Counted from the stretch's first letter, positions 32,886 to 45,320 are shown. The stretch is DNA of 64,000 nt from Dendrolimus kikuchii (GCA_019925095.2 CM034411.1:12214001-12278000), one strand, 5' to 3'. Notes: generated by a model not told the origin, from the letters alone. Program-made: numbers and translations.

Positions 32886-33769
32886 TTAGATAGAATTGTT
32901 TACATCTTTCTTGACATGTACAAACAGCCATACATTCACAGAACATAAACGTACACATAAAACACGCGATACGAGCCGATATTGTTTGCGAAGATATATT
33001 TGAGAGGCAACCAAGAGGTATATTTCCCCTGGGTGGTAAGGCTTCACGTAGAAGTGAATAAATGAATTTCGTCTTGTTTGGATAACACGCAGTCTGTAAA
33101 CAAAGATGTGTGATTCACTCAAAAAACTACATGTATGTATTTTTGAATCGGTCACACCTTGATTTGTTACTGGGTAGGGGTCTAGTCACGGCATTCCTGG
33201 CGATGACTTCGGATTTATAACTCAATGGAACTATCGAATCTTCGGGGAGAAAAGTATCTTTTAATTTCTCATATTCTGAAAGTACGCTTGAAGTTGCCTA
33301 ATCACAGGGATGAAAACAGCACTTTACGTCCCTGGGAATCGATTCTCTCTGCTGTTGAAAATTTAGAAAACTATGCGAACCATAGTTAATACATGCGACT
33401 CATGTCCCAACTTTGTTTACAGCCTCTGTTAAATCGCGGCATGCCAAAAAAATATCAACAATTTTCCAACATCATTTTATACTTATAAATGACTTTTCAC
33501 TAAATTATTATTTAATTTACATCAATTTGAGCTAAATATTTACTATCATCAGGGACAAAAAATATTTGCACCAGCCAGTATTTTTTGTTGTTGTTATTCT
33601 ACCAAGAATGCCACAGAAATCTTTTCTACCTGACGTTTCATATGTGATATGTGACGTATTAAATGACTTCATCAGTTTTAATGGATTTAACGTCTAATTT
33701 AATTAGAGAAGTAGTTGTTTGTTTAACTAATGAATTTTTATTTACTTTCCTGATATTCGAAATGAAAAG
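32886..33769. other. Non-genic stretch
   Basis: No gene recognised; the ORF at 32886-33155 shows no known motif. Confidence 0.35.
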
Positions 33770-33897
33770 CGGAGTGTTAACCTCGGGTGAAATGCCTATT
33801 TAGGCACCCGAACTATTAGCGTCCTCGATATGCTCGTGCGGCGTGCGTCAAACCGACTCATGCCTAAATAGGTCACTTTCACCTCTCGTGTAACAAT
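33770..33897. mobile_element. ~125-bp foldback MITE
   Basis: ggtgaaatgcctatttaggc and gcctaaataggtcactttc with cacc form inverted arms; outer bases tgttaac and gtgtaaca also pair imperfectly. The centre is GC-rich (gctcgtgcggcgtgcgtc). Confidence 0.55.
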
Positions 33898-33906
33898 CTA
33901 CTATGT

Positions 33907-34140
33907 TTTCCTTTCTTGCGAAGCTGGCAAGCAGGCAGGTGGCCTAGTTAAACGAAAGTGGTCACCTATAAACGTTTGTAACACCAGGGGCGACGTCAGC
34001 GCGATTCCAGCATTTAGCATGGGATAGAAAGTGCCGGATAGAGGAGATAGACGGATCAGACAGGACGAATGGGATAGATGGAGAGGTAAGAGGTCCATCG
34101 GAACTCTCACTCAACGTCATATAGGAATAAATACGTACTT
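33907..34140 (-). mobile_element. Diverged repeat related to S1 (older subfamily)
   Basis: gctggcaagcaggcaggtgg, gtggtcacctataaacg and tgtaacaccaggggcgac keep the S1 3'-part order; followed by ggatagaggagatagacgg and ggtccatcggaactctcac as in 28000-28050. Confidence 0.45.
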
Positions 34141-34258
34141 CTGGCATGGAACTCCTTAATTTAAATTAAATCAATTAAAAGTGGCAAAAAGCCGTGCTTT
34201 AGGAGCGCTCGCGAAGTTTTCTACCCAGTAATAAGTTTTAAGATAGTTAAAAAATATA

Positions 34259-34261
<3 letters not shown>

Positions 34262-34317
<56 letters not shown>
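34262..34317. repeat. (TA)n microsatellite
   Basis: About 56 bases of alternating T and A. Confidence 0.95.
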
Positions 34318-34321
<4 letters not shown>

Positions 34322-34464
34322 TATTCGTTTTTTATTTTATCCAAACAAAATGCTTTATACGGACATGGAAAAGAAAATACTATTTTTCTTTCATGATACG
34401 GATTTCTTCTTGTTTCGTACATTTTAACATATATGAGTTTTAAATACTACTTAACCTATTATAT

Positions 34465-34949
34465 TGTTACAACTCAGGTCCTGAAAAAAACAAAATCCAC
34501 CTGCATATCTGAAACAAAGCACATTTATGACCCGTCGGCATTTGAACTAATAACATTGAAATTCTCTTATGAACGTCTTCTTTTGATTACTTATACGGCC
34601 TATTGTAATCATTAGCCAGGTGATACGGATTTTAAAGTAAAAACTGATTCTAAGAAATTCGGTCCACGTTGCCGAGCGGACATATTGCACTTGGGAAATA
34701 TAAGACAATTGCCCGATTGAGGGCGGAGTGAGTCGAGCGAGAACCACGAACGAAGCGAGACGTGTGTACTACAATCAGGAACCATAGTGACGGACTTTGC
34801 GCGTTTTATTAAATTACGACCTTCTGCATTACGCTTGGATTTGTTGTGTTCGGTTATATTTGTACCTGTGTTATACGTGTTTGTATAGTTCTAATAAACT
34901 CTATAATAATTCCAACGGCATTTTATTTCGAGTCTCGCGACTCGTAACA
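34465..34949 (+). mobile_element. Solo LTR, family R, copy 2
   Basis: 485 bp from tgttacaactc to gactcgtaaca, with exact 4-bp target duplication atat (34461-34464 and 34950-34953). Near its end gttctaataaactctataa supplies a poly(A)-like signal. Opposite orientation to 7902-8379 and 40744-41241. Confidence 0.8.
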
Positions 34950-35283
34950 ATATGTTGATATTACACATGTCTTTTTGGTTTTGTTAGAAATACAAGAAAA
35001 GTCTAATTAATGAAAATTGTTATATATTCAATTTTTTTTAATGTGTATAAAAATTATGTTTTTGTGATAGAAAACAAACACATCTAGAAATAAATTGAAA
35101 TTACTATGTCTAAATCTAAATGCCCAAATATGAAAGTGTGACAGTTTCTCAGTAAAGTGTACCACAAAAATGTAATAGATTGCGGGATAGTGCTAGGGCT
35201 CGCTTCTTTCGGCCAGATAAAAACTTTTCTCTCTTCACTCAGTATTCGTTATTGTTGGATAGCTGTTACACATTTTTGAGTAG
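34950..35283. other. Non-genic AT-rich stretch
   Basis: No feature recognised. Confidence 0.4.
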
Positions 35284-35459
35284 GTACTCGAGGCATCGTA
35301 AAAACTTATACAATACTTCTTTTATAATATCCGATTGTTGATAACTGTATATAAAAACATAGACCTGTCTAAGAAGTAGTGAAGTCAGGTCTGCATTTTT
35401 GTATTTGGACCTCATAAAAGAAGTATTGTACAAGTTTTCACGAAGTCTCTGGCACGTAC
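35284..35459. mobile_element. 176-bp foldback MITE
   Basis: Arms 35284-35326 and 35412-35459 are inverted copies (cttatacaatacttctttta against taaaagaagtattgtacaag). An inner pair agacctg/caggtct sits in the centre. No ORF. Confidence 0.65.
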
Positions 35460-35967
35460 TTAAATACGTCTAATAATAGCCCTCTGACCATTAAATCCTA
35501 TCATCAAAACAATGAACAGTTATAATGCACAGCCTGTGTAAAAAACTCATTCTCTCTTTCATTTTCAAAAACAAAAATCAGACCTTTTTCGCCTCTGTTA
35601 GAATATGGACAGCAAAAAAGTTTTAAGCTTTTATGAAATCGTGACATAACAAGCTACCCGAGCAGGGCACTCGATAGTGTCGTGTAGTATGACCGAGAAA
35701 ATAGGCCGCTGGCGAACTAACTGGGTTATCTAGTGTTGCCAGTCTAAAATAAAAAAGGCTAAAGATTAATCTTGAATTTCTAATACACTTATTGCTTTAT
35801 AAGCCACTGAACAGAGTACAACAGTTGACTTGCACATAATAATAATAATATCTAATTAAAATTACGTAAATTTTAATGATTTGTGTTGCTCAATTTGACC
35901 CTCTTTTCAGTGAAATTAAGAGTCAATGCTTTGCTACTCATTGGTAGTAGGGTAGTTGGTATATATC

Positions 35968-35969
<2 letters not shown>
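35460..35969. other. Non-genic stretch
   Basis: No feature recognised. Confidence 0.4.

Positions 35970-36022
<53 letters not shown>
35970..36022. repeat. (AT)n microsatellite abutting an S1 copy
   Basis: About 50 bases of AT repeat running straight into ttattgcagg of S1. Confidence 0.95.
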
Positions 36023-36024
<2 letters not shown>

Positions 36025-36325
36025 TGCAGGAGATCAGCAGACAGGTAGACGGCCTACTTGATGGAAAGCGGTTACCATCGCCTATGGACATTTGCAACAC
36101 CAAAGGTGCAAGAAATGCGCTGCTGCTCTGTTAAGGGACACTGGAACCTGGTCACTAATGCCGGAACACAACTGAAGGTTGTTATGGCGACATACTTTAG
36201 ACCAGGGGTGGTAGCCATCCAGTTGGGCAAATGCCCTACCACCTGGCTGTGGATTGTTAAGTCGCCTCTTACGACAGGCCGCCCGGCCGCAGGAAATTGT
36301 ATTCTTTCTCCGTTTCTGCACGGAT
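36021..36325 (-). mobile_element. SINE-like repeat S1, copy 7 (full length)
   Basis: Spans from ttattgcagg to ctgcacggat, the whole family length. Its tail has been replaced by or has grown into the (AT)n run. Confidence 0.8.
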
Positions 36326-37178
36326 AAAATTCGAATATTCTAAAACAATGTTCATAAAACACAAAACATAGTAATTTCTATGTTTTACTTGACACCGACT
36401 TCTAAATGTGGCAGAAAGAAGTCGGTTAAATATTTATTTTTTGGTTTTTAATGTGAAGTCGGTTTCGTTTTTGTTAGAAAAAAATTATTACACTTTAATT
36501 GTGCAATTACTTCAGTAGCTCTAGAAATAATAAATTAAGCACCTATTTAAATTGTACAACGGGCACGACAAAATTTACTAAGTATTGATAAATATTTAGG
36601 TGTTTTTTTTAGTTCGCTGGCAACAAAGCCTCCTAGTATTAGTAGTTAGTAGGTATCGCGCAGAGCCGTTGCTTTGTGTGTTGCACCAACACTGTTTGTG
36701 ACTTGTCTACTCGTTGCCGTCGGTGTGTTTACATTTTAATTCTACATATTGTTTTATAGATGCATTGATTAATTTTACCTGTAATTACTTAAAGGAGGAC
36801 AAAAAGTAACTTACACTTCGGGGTAAAAAGTATCCTACGTTTATTCTTTGTATTGAGACTATAATATATACGAATTTTAAAGAAAGGTCAGGTAAAAAAA
36901 AAAACTTCAAACAAATGTAAGAAACAAAGAAAAGAAACAAAATATGGATTTCCAATTGAGACACACATAATATAAAAAGATTAGATTTTTTTTTTCAAAA
37001 ATTTGATGTCACAATTTTAGGAACGTATATGTACGAAGGAATTTAATGTATATGTATGAAGGGACTAAAGAAAGTAGATCAAGCTAAGTGTTTGTCAAGA
37101 TCGTACCAGGTAGAGATCCAACATATCTGCCTACCCCCATGTAAAACAAGCGTGACAATATGTGGGTATATATACATA
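36326..37178. other. Non-genic stretch with gaagtcggt repeats
   Basis: accgacttc / gaagtcggt words in both orientations at 36394-36470 suggest an old foldback repeat. Otherwise AT-rich and unassigned. Confidence 0.4.
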
Positions 37179-37227
37179 CTAGCTGCCCCCGCGGTTTCAC
37201 CCGCGTGGTGATGGAAAATCGTTATAC

Positions 37228-37258
<31 letters not shown>

Positions 37259-37444
37259 TTGATGCACAAAACAAATTACAACCGAAACAAATTAAAACAT
37301 TACATTACTAACATAAACAATCTGGATTGCAATTCTAAATAGGTGCATACAGAAAACTTATAAAACTAAACAGGTGTAAACGCTTATGTGTTTATATACA
37401 TATACACATACACACGCGCACACATGCGCACACTCATGCACACA

Positions 37445-37448
37445 TACA

Positions 37449-37503
<55 letters not shown>
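37445..37503. repeat. (CA)n microsatellite in the LINE 3' UTR
   Basis: About 58 bases of CA repeat, part of the LINE sequence. Confidence 0.95.
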
Positions 37504-37505
<2 letters not shown>

Positions 37506-37548
37506 GGTACTATATAATTAAATCTATTGTATCATTAATTGTGAAGCG

Positions 37549-39071
37549 TTATTTAAGAATATTTTTTAATAGTTTACAATATTTACAGAAGCTGTTTTCA
37601 AATATGTCAAGATCAGTGTTGTTACTTGCCAACTCATTATAATATCTTGCCATTCTCACAATGGGATTAAAGTAAGAGATGTTATTTTTGTGAACTTGAA
37701 GTGCAAAAAGATTAGTGCAGTGTGATCTACGAGCAGTATATCTGATATTAAAAGATATTTGTGAAATTAAGTCGCTTGAGTTTATTATATAATGTATAAT
37801 TTTGTACAAATAAACTAAATCAAAATATTGACGACGAGTAGATAAAGATTCTATATTGAATTGTGCTAGTCTTTGTTCATAATTAAGATTACTTCGACCT
37901 GGTTTTAAACGGTAAGTTAATATCTTGAGACATTTTTTTTGCACTCTTTCAATGTCATCTATGTGTACTTGATAGTATGGAGACCAAACTGGTGTCGCAT
38001 ATTCCAATAGACTTCTTACAAGTGAAAAGAATAAGTATAATGCCGAGTGAGGGTTTTTGAAGTCTTTACTTGATCTGAGAACAAAGCCTAAAAGTTGATT
38101 AGCTTTAGAAATTATATATTGATAATGTGAGCGGAACGAAAGTTTTTCATCAAAGATAACGCCTAAGTCTTTAGCAACAAAGGACCTATTTAGAACACAG
38201 TTGTTCAAAAAATAATTACTAATAATTTTATGTCGTTTATTTGTAAACGAAATAACAAAACATTTGTTAGTATTCAAAAACATATGATTAGAATTACACC
38301 ATCTAACTAATGTATATAAGTCTTGTTGCAAAAGAGAGCAATCAGCTGGACTCGAAATATTGTGAAATATTTTTAAATCATCAGCATATAACAAATGATT
38401 ACATACTAAGTATTCAGATAAGTCATTTATAAATATAGTAAAAAGCAAAGGCCCAAGAAGAGAGCCCTGTGGCACGCCTGATGATACAGTGATAGGTGAT
38501 GATAGGTAGCCTTTCAAAGCAACCAACTGACTTCTCTTATCGAGATAAGAAGAGATCCAACGATATAAATTGCCATGTATACCGTACAAGACTAATTTAT
38601 GACATAGGAGACGATGATTGACCTTATCGAAAGCCTTAGAAAAGTCTGTATACACAGAATCAATCTGGCCTCCTACAGCAAAAGATTTACAAAGAAAATC
38701 CTTATAGACGAGTAGATTGCTTATGGTAGACTTGTTTTTTAGAAACCCGTGTTGTTTTTCAGAAATTAAAGGTTTGAAGTGATTATAAAGGTATAAGTAC
38801 ACTGAAGATTCAAAAATTTTAGCGAAACATGATAAGATACTTATGGGTCTATAATTTTCACATCTGGATTTATCACCACTCTTATGAATGGGTATAATGT
38901 ATGCGGTTTTCCATAGCTTTGGAAAAACACCGCTTGCAAGCGATTTGTTAAACAGTTTGCATAAAGGAGAAGATAATTCTTTTCTACAACTCTTAACAAA
39001 GAGAGGGGGTATTTGATCAGGTCCAGCCCCTTTATTAATATCAAGTAGTTTAAGTTTAAGGAAAACTTCAC
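37549..39071 (-). pseudogene. Reverse transcriptase and C-terminal part of a jockey-group LINE ORF2
   Basis: The frame starts mid-protein at SEVFLKLKLLDINKGAGPDQ, the block just before the RT. Then come WKTAYIIPIHKSGDKS and NYRPISILSCFAKIFE (RT motif region), QHGFLKNKST, DSVYTDFSKAFDKVNH with the first catalytic Asp, SSGVPQGSLLGPLLFTIFIND and LLYADDLKIF with the YADD active site. After the RT, LEYATPVWSPYYQ and RVQKKCLKILTYR mark the usual C-terminal tail. About 507 codons are open with no break, so the RT could be intact, but the endonuclease domain and ORF1 are missing. Internal valine and methionine codons can be mistaken for starts. Confidence 0.85.
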
Positions 39072-39382
39072 TTTGGATAATTCACATTATATCTTTATAA
39101 ATTATAGCCTGTCTTATTATGATGTGTAAGCTATATTATTGTAAAGTTTCATCAAAATCCATTCAGTAGTTTTTGTGTGAAAGAGTAACAAACATACATA
39201 CATCCATACATTCTTACAAAGTTTCGCATTTATAATATTTATAGAGATTATAGAGATGCTAAATTTCATGAAATTCGACAACGTCGTTTTTTCGTAAAAG
39301 CGTAACAGATAATGTTACTTTCGCATTTGTAATATCAGTATTCATTTTCAATATTAATATAATATACATGCTCCTTTAAGGT

Positions 39383-39475
39383 TCCGTGGCCGAATGTTAA
39401 CGGCAAAACATAGTTAACGTTTATCACGTTCGCGGACAATCCAGCTGTGTAAGTTCAAATCCAAGCAACTGACAT
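39383..39475 (+). mobile_element. tRNA-derived SINE head or tRNA pseudogene
   Basis: gtggccgaatgttaacggc resembles the A-box arm of a serine/leucine-type tRNA and aagttcaaatccaagc its B-box arm. The region between is too irregular for a working tRNA and the acceptor stem does not pair. Confidence 0.4.
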
Positions 39476-39638
39476 TGTACTTTAAACGAACATTTGTATA
39501 TTTATTGTCATCCTCGGCATTTACTGGTGTATTGTGCTAACAAAAAAAGGAAAAAATTGAATCAAAGCATTATATAGCTCCCAATACATTTAATAAGTAA
39601 TTTTGAAATGGGATATCGTTGAAGTTCATGAAATTTTC

Positions 39639-39709
39639 CACAGGCGATGGTAACCGCTTTCCATCAGGTGTGTCCGTCTGCCTGTCTGCTGAACTCATGC
39701 CATAAAAAA
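39639..39709 (+). mobile_element. SINE-like repeat S1, copy 8 (short 3' end)
   Basis: Only the last ~70 bases: ccacaggcgatggtaaccgc to gccataaaaaa. Confidence 0.7.
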
Positions 39710-39876
39710 TAATTATGTAGTGGTGTAAATTTTCTTATAATGTACTTGCCAGATTTACAATTACTCGACTGAATTGCATTTATTGTGCGTAGACAGTACT
39801 TTGGTCAGTTGGTTGATACGTTATTGAATGTATCAACTTATTTTACACCTTGTATACACAAACTACTACTACTATT

Positions 39877-40188
39877 ATCCGTGCAGGAACGGAGAAAGAA
39901 TACAATTTCCTGCGGCCGGGCGGCCTGTCGTAAGAGGCGACAAAACATCCCACAGCCAGGTGGTAGGGTATTTTCCCGACTGGATGGCGACCACCCCTGG
40001 TCTAGAGTATGCCGCCATAACAACCTTGTGTTGTGTTCCGGCATTGGTGACCAGGTTCCAGTCTCCCTTAAGAGAGCAGCAGCGCATTTGTAGCACATTT
40101 GGTGTAGCAAATGTCCATAGGCGATGATAACCGCTCTCCATAAAGTGGGCCGTCTTCCTGTCTGCTGAACTCCTGCAATAAAAAAAAA
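39877..40188 (+). mobile_element. SINE-like repeat S1, copy 9 (full length)
   Basis: Full copy from atccgtgcagg to tgcaataaaaaaaa. actactac words on both sides (39861-39874 and 40189-40197) may be a target duplication. Confidence 0.8.
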
Positions 40189-40743
40189 CTACTACCAGTA
40201 GCAATATATACTTTGTTATCTTGTACTATTTTGTGTTGAGTGTCGCTATTGGAAATAAATGTTTTCCTTTCTTTCTTTCAATAATAAATTTATTTGCCAT
40301 TTTTGTATTTGTCAGCGATATTATGCTGCAAACTGTTTATTGTTTCATTCATTTCATTGTACAATAAAGTATATTCTATTCTATTCTACATTCAGCAAAA
40401 CCCCTCCATTCAAGTCTAAAATTTATACCGGCTTTTAAAAATATATCATCCTTTAATAGATTACTTGAAAAACCTTTTCCGAGCATCGAACACTGGCCTC
40501 TCCGGTTGTCGGCGCTTGGCTCGCAGCCAAACATTTTGAGATATAGCCCACTGCGGGCAGGTCCCGATGGGATCCTTTATTTTCTTTGAAGTACCGGGAA
40601 CGATGGATTTATCTTCACGCATCGGTGTTAGGGTATTACCGGAGTCATCTATTTACAGCAATATTGCAAATGGTAAAGTAACTTTCTCAACTCTATCCCT
40701 TGCTTTTATTTTACGTTATCCCAATTACTTGGGTTCAACATAA
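40189..40743. other. Non-genic stretch
   Basis: No feature recognised. Confidence 0.4.
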
Positions 40744-41241
40744 TGTTACGAGTTTAGCGGGACTCGTATTAAAATGCCGTTAGAATTACTATAGAGTTTA
40801 TTAGAACTATACAAATACGTATAACAGAGGTACAAATATAACCGAACACAAAAAATCCAAACGTAATGCAGAATGTCGTAATTGACTATTAGATACCCGA
40901 TTAGATTAGATTAGAGTACACACGTCACGCCTTGATCGTAGTTGTCGCTGAACTGCCCTCTCTCTCTATCAAGCCGTCGTTTTATACCTCACAAATTCAA
41001 CTGTGCTCGTATCGTAGTCGACGTAATCCGCAACACCTGGCTAATGATTTGACCGCAAGCGGTCGTAAACGATTACTATAGAACAATAGGCTGTGCTCTA
41101 GAAACGTATACCAATAAATAAGTAAACAAAAGAAGACGGATCGTAAAAGAATCACTATTAGTTCAAATGCCGACAGGTAATAAAATGTATTTTTACAGGC
41201 TGTACGTGGAATTTGTCTTTGTCGACGCCTAGGTTGCAACA
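40744..41241 (-). mobile_element. Solo LTR, family R, copy 3
   Basis: 498 bp from tgttacgag to gttgcaaca, with exact 4-bp target duplication ataa (40740-40743 and 41242-41245). The minus-strand 3' part matches the other two LTRs closely; the U3 part has diverged. Confidence 0.8.
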
Positions 41242-42079
41242 ATAATAGATCTTTTCATTCCATATTTCTCTCATCTATCATATAAATATTTTATCATCTA
41301 GGTTTTAAGAACTTTATTTCCCATAAGAAGATGTAGTTCACTTACAATGACATTAAAAATAATTATTAACTAACACAATATAATTCTTAACACTAATGTG
41401 GTACTATGCAGTCTTCGATATATGTTGTGGTTTATTATTTTAATAAAAAAAATTTAGTTTAATTTTAAAAAGTTTATATTTTTACATTTCTGTAAGTCGT
41501 TTGGCAATTTATTAAATGACTGCACACCTTCAAACATAATGTTTTTTTCCCGTAATTTGTTCGCGGTAGACTTAATTGAAATTGCTTTTTCTTCCGGTTA
41601 TTATATTTATTTATATGTTTTAGCAGTGAAGGATAGCTTGGAGTGTATATTTTTATTACTTATCTTTTTTATTAGTATACAGGTATTATATGTGTTTATT
41701 TGAGATATATTTACTAGGTTAGTTTTAGAGTATAAATGTTTAGTTGGAGTAAGATAATCTAAACGGTATAACGTTTTGACAATTTTATTTTGTGTAGTTT
41801 GTTTATTTCTATTAGATATCTTTTCTTTCACCTACTCCCAATTATTTGTGGTCGGCACAATATGTCTTTTCCTATGTATGTATTAAAAAAAATAGTAATT
41901 AAAAAGTAGTAAATATATACATATAGCCTAATATTAAGAAAAATGTATTAGATATTTAAAAAAAGAAAAGAAAAAAAAATATATATATAGAGCCAGTAGT
42001 AGTGACCTAGATCAAGAGCGTCCACTTTCTTGACCAATAAAAGAGGTAAAATTTAAAAAAAAGTATTTTCTTTCCATAC
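41242..42079. other. Non-genic AT-rich stretch
   Basis: No gene or repeat boundary recognised. Confidence 0.4.
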
Positions 42080-42140
42080 TCCTCTATTCTCACATACGTC
42101 CTCACACAATCAATCCATCTCTTTTTTGGTCTACCTTTAC
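42080..42140 (-). pseudogene. LINE ORF2 C-terminal relic
   Basis: Minus strand encodes KGRPKKRWIDCVRT, the GRPKKRW motif; compare 28540-28690. Confidence 0.5.
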
Positions 42141-42349
42141 ATTACATTGCCACATAGTCGGCGGGCCTTCTTAAGTGCAGTGGTGCCAAGAATGGGGACC
42201 ACTTTCGGGGTGGCAGCACGTTGTGCTGATCCTAGCCAGCCTAGCCTCCTAGCCCTAGTCAGCTAGGCTACTGTCCCGTCCCGAGAAAGGTTAACGTCAG
42301 ATAGGCGGCCGGTTGTAAAACAAAGCCAAATCTAAACATACATATTATT
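42141..42349. other. GC-rich repeat stretch, likely LINE-associated
   Basis: Clearly richer in GC than its surroundings, with gtcccgtcccgag and short repeats of ctagcc/tagtc; no frame is convincing. Confidence 0.35.
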
Positions 42350-42560
42350 ATCATCCAAAATTAAATTCCGGTTGCGTTTGAAAAGTTCGATCCGACATCC
42401 GGTATTCTGCTTTTTCTTCTCCACCACGCGCGGTATTCAGAATCTTCCGTTTTGATACGCAAGTCGTCCTCGACAACGTCCAGTTGGCATTTATTGGATC
42501 TTCTCTTTCGACCGGGACCTGGCGGAAGAGGCATGGCTAAACATATGTTCCCCAGATAAT
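42350..42560 (-). pseudogene. LINE ORF2 C-terminal relic, second family
   Basis: Minus frame reads GPGRKRRSNKCQLDVVEDDL then DSEYRAWWRRKSR, matching the GRP-K-RW...DL...D-x-x-x-WRR end of LINE proteins. Confidence 0.5.
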
Positions 42561-42659
42561 GAGCCGGTCTCCGTTAAACGTGGCCGTATCAGTGTAAGCG
42601 ATTCTCTTGCAGTTTGACTGCTATGTCACGGATATAGAAAGTGGAGCGGATGCGGAGTT

Positions 42660-42860
42660 CTAGAGTTAGCATAATTTTCTTATTACAACCCATATCTTCA
42701 TAATCACCTTCACACAATTCGTGCATTTTTTTAAGACTGTCATTATTCTTATATCATCCACCTATCTGCCTTTCAGTTTAATAACTCATTTTGTAATATA
42801 ATTTTCATCCCTCCTCTACATGCCCATACCACCTCAATCTTCTTCCTTATACAGTCGCAG
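42660..42860 (-). pseudogene. LINE ORF2 C-terminal relic, third piece
   Basis: Minus strand has LRWYGHVE-like and later ...CVKVIMKIW words with stops and frameshifts, in the order of the RT C-terminal region. Confidence 0.4.
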
Positions 42861-43336
<476 letters not shown>

Positions 43337-43597
43337 CTATGTTACGAGTAGTTTGGTATGAAGGAAGACATTGATTTGAATATGTGAAGTTCTGATTTCA
43401 AGATTCTTGATATAGTTTAAATACTTTGAAATATTCTATTTTTCTACATTAAAATATAGTTGAAGAATACTAGAAGTAGCAATAATCCCACTACTTTAAT
43501 GTGTTGCCTTAATGATGAACTACTATTTTAGCAAAACGAATGTAACATAACATAAAGAGTATGTCCATCAATAAATAATTTTAAAACAACATTCAAA

Positions 43598-43619
43598 TAT
43601 ATATATATATATATATATA
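43598..43619. repeat. Short (AT)n microsatellite
   Basis: 22-base AT run. Confidence 0.9.
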
Positions 43620-43948
43620 CATTCTAATTCCGTAGTTAGATTTTTTTAAATATGTTTATATATTACATAGTTAAATCATAAAATATTTTAGTGTACACAA
43701 CCCTGCCTTTTGTGTCTCCCCTTATCACTAGAATCATAGGTTTGCTGGAAGAAAACTATTTTAGAGTTAAGCTTGCCTTTGTACATTACCACTATTCTAC
43801 AATTTTATATGTAAATTTTTGTGTACAATAAAGAATAAATAGAATCAGGATTAAACATATTTTTATCACTATACTTTTTATAGATGTATCAGGCACACCG
43901 TCCTATTTGAAATAGACTTTAAGGGAACGGATCGGACATAAAAATAGT
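43620..43948. other. Non-genic AT-rich stretch
   Basis: No feature recognised. Confidence 0.4.
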
Positions 43949-44096
43949 GTTAAGAACAGACGAGCGTGCATGACAAAAGTTATGAATGTCAAAGAAGCAA
44001 GTGAGGTGTGTAAGAATAAGCCTAAATGGCGCTCTGTCGTTCGTGCCTACCCCGCAAGGGAACTGGCGTGAAGTTATGTGTGTATGTATGTATGTA
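43949..44096 (+). mobile_element. 3' end of RTE-like LINE, copy 3
   Basis: gttaagaacagacgagcgtg to the (TGTA)n tail, nearly identical to 59816-59962. Confidence 0.65.
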
Positions 44097-45128
44097 CGAG
44101 TTAATGGAACATTTACAGTGGAACACTGGTCCAAATTTATTAAAAATATTACAATAATAATAATAAATCGGCACTTTTGGGGCCCATGTTAAGAGTAACG
44201 GGTCACCGTCTGCCCGTTTCTTCCATGTTTCCGGAACATTGCGACGGGCAGACGCCGTATTCCTCCATAGTCCCAGATCCCAGTCCTAGTTCCACTAGCA
44301 GTTCATCTCAATACCCCGGTACCTTTTGTTCTCATTCCTTACAATAGTTCTACACTGAGCGGGGCTTGTCCTTATGCATTTTTATGTGATGTAGACGGGA
44401 ATAAGCGTCAGTCTGTGTGACGCCACATTTACTTTAAATTTGTCGAAGGGGCCTTTACGTGTTGGCATTCCCACGGCTCCACGCAAGCCCTCCAAAAGAC
44501 CGGGCCATTTTGTGGTCCGTAGTCTGGAGAGAGGTTCATATAATAAATCGGCAGAGAAATATTTTTCCAAGCTAACCAAGTTACACTTGTGTTATGAGTA
44601 ACATACAACGAACCACTCTGCGGCAATTCATCGCATATCAAAAATTTACAAAATTGTTCATGCTGACAAAGTGGCAGAATACACCCTAGAACGCTAGGAT
44701 GTTAGGTACTGAAATAACTTTATAAACAGGTTTGCAGGTGTATAGATGGCAAACAAGACCGAGCGACAGACGAACATAATTAACGTTGCTTTTAGACATT
44801 ATAAAACACCGATATACAAACAACAGCCGAGACGTACCCATAACATTATGACCCCACCATAATACGAGTACATACTTGAGAATATTGTGATGTACAACCG
44901 TATCGGGCAACAAAGTGAGGCAATTGTAATCGCAATTAAGGGTATATTATCCGCGCCGTGAAACAAATTGCTTTCTTCAAGTGTCTTCATGCTACCTTTG
45001 AATAGTACAGTTGGTGGAGTGAGTACTAAGTTGAAAATTTTAATATAAATATTTGAATAATAAGCCAACTTCTTCGATTTTCAAAAAATATACTTAATTT
45101 AAAACACCTTTTGCTTTAAAAGTTTTTT
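44097..45128. other. Unassigned stretch
   Basis: gtctgcccg and cgggcagac at 44208-44245 form a loose inverted repeat. The words cacttgtgttatgagtaac at 44584-44603 recur near 47212 and 63955, an old dispersed repeat. No gene seen. Confidence 0.4.
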
Positions 45129-45320
45129 AAAAGCCGTAGTAGTTTAGTTGGTAAAGCGCTCGAGTCACCCAACTCGCGTTTCAAATGAGACATGTATTTA
45201 AATACCAGCCGTGAAGTGTATACACCATTTGGACAGTTTTCGGGCGTAGCGTGCGTAGTGCGTATTGGTCGAACCTAATGTGCATATTATGTAAAGGTGA
45301 AGGAAAACATCAATATAGAA
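45129..45320 (+). mobile_element. tRNA-derived SINE (family T2)
   Basis: Head gccgtagtagtttagttggt and aaagcgctcgag look like a tRNA A-box arm; tatttaaatacc stands in the B-box place. The body ends taaaggtgaaggaaaacatc, a 3' motif common in insect SINEs. Confidence 0.5.

Larger units (their letters stand above)
37228..39071 (-). mobile_element. Jockey-like LINE, 5'-truncated, with AATAAA and 25-A tail
   Basis: Poly T at 37228-37252 is the A tail; aataaatt precedes it on the element strand. The 3' UTR holds a (TG)n run. The ORF is open from the truncation point (39071) to the stop at 37549. The insertion site lies between gttatac and tttggataa of the host Helitron. Confidence 0.8.
37179..39248 (-). 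mobile_element. Helitron-like element (family H-f) split by a LINE
   Basis: On minus it starts A|TC at 39249/39248 and ends ccgcgggggcagCTAG|T at 37179. The two parts (37179-37227 and 39072-39248) together match the uninterrupted copy at 48610-48809. Confidence 0.7.

Noticed and set aside
39383..39475. Functional serine or leucine tRNA
   Set aside because: Variable region and anticodon arm do not fold properly; only box-like words remain.
45129..45205. Functional tRNA gene
   Set aside because: A-box-like head is good but the acceptor and T arms do not pair and a SINE body follows.
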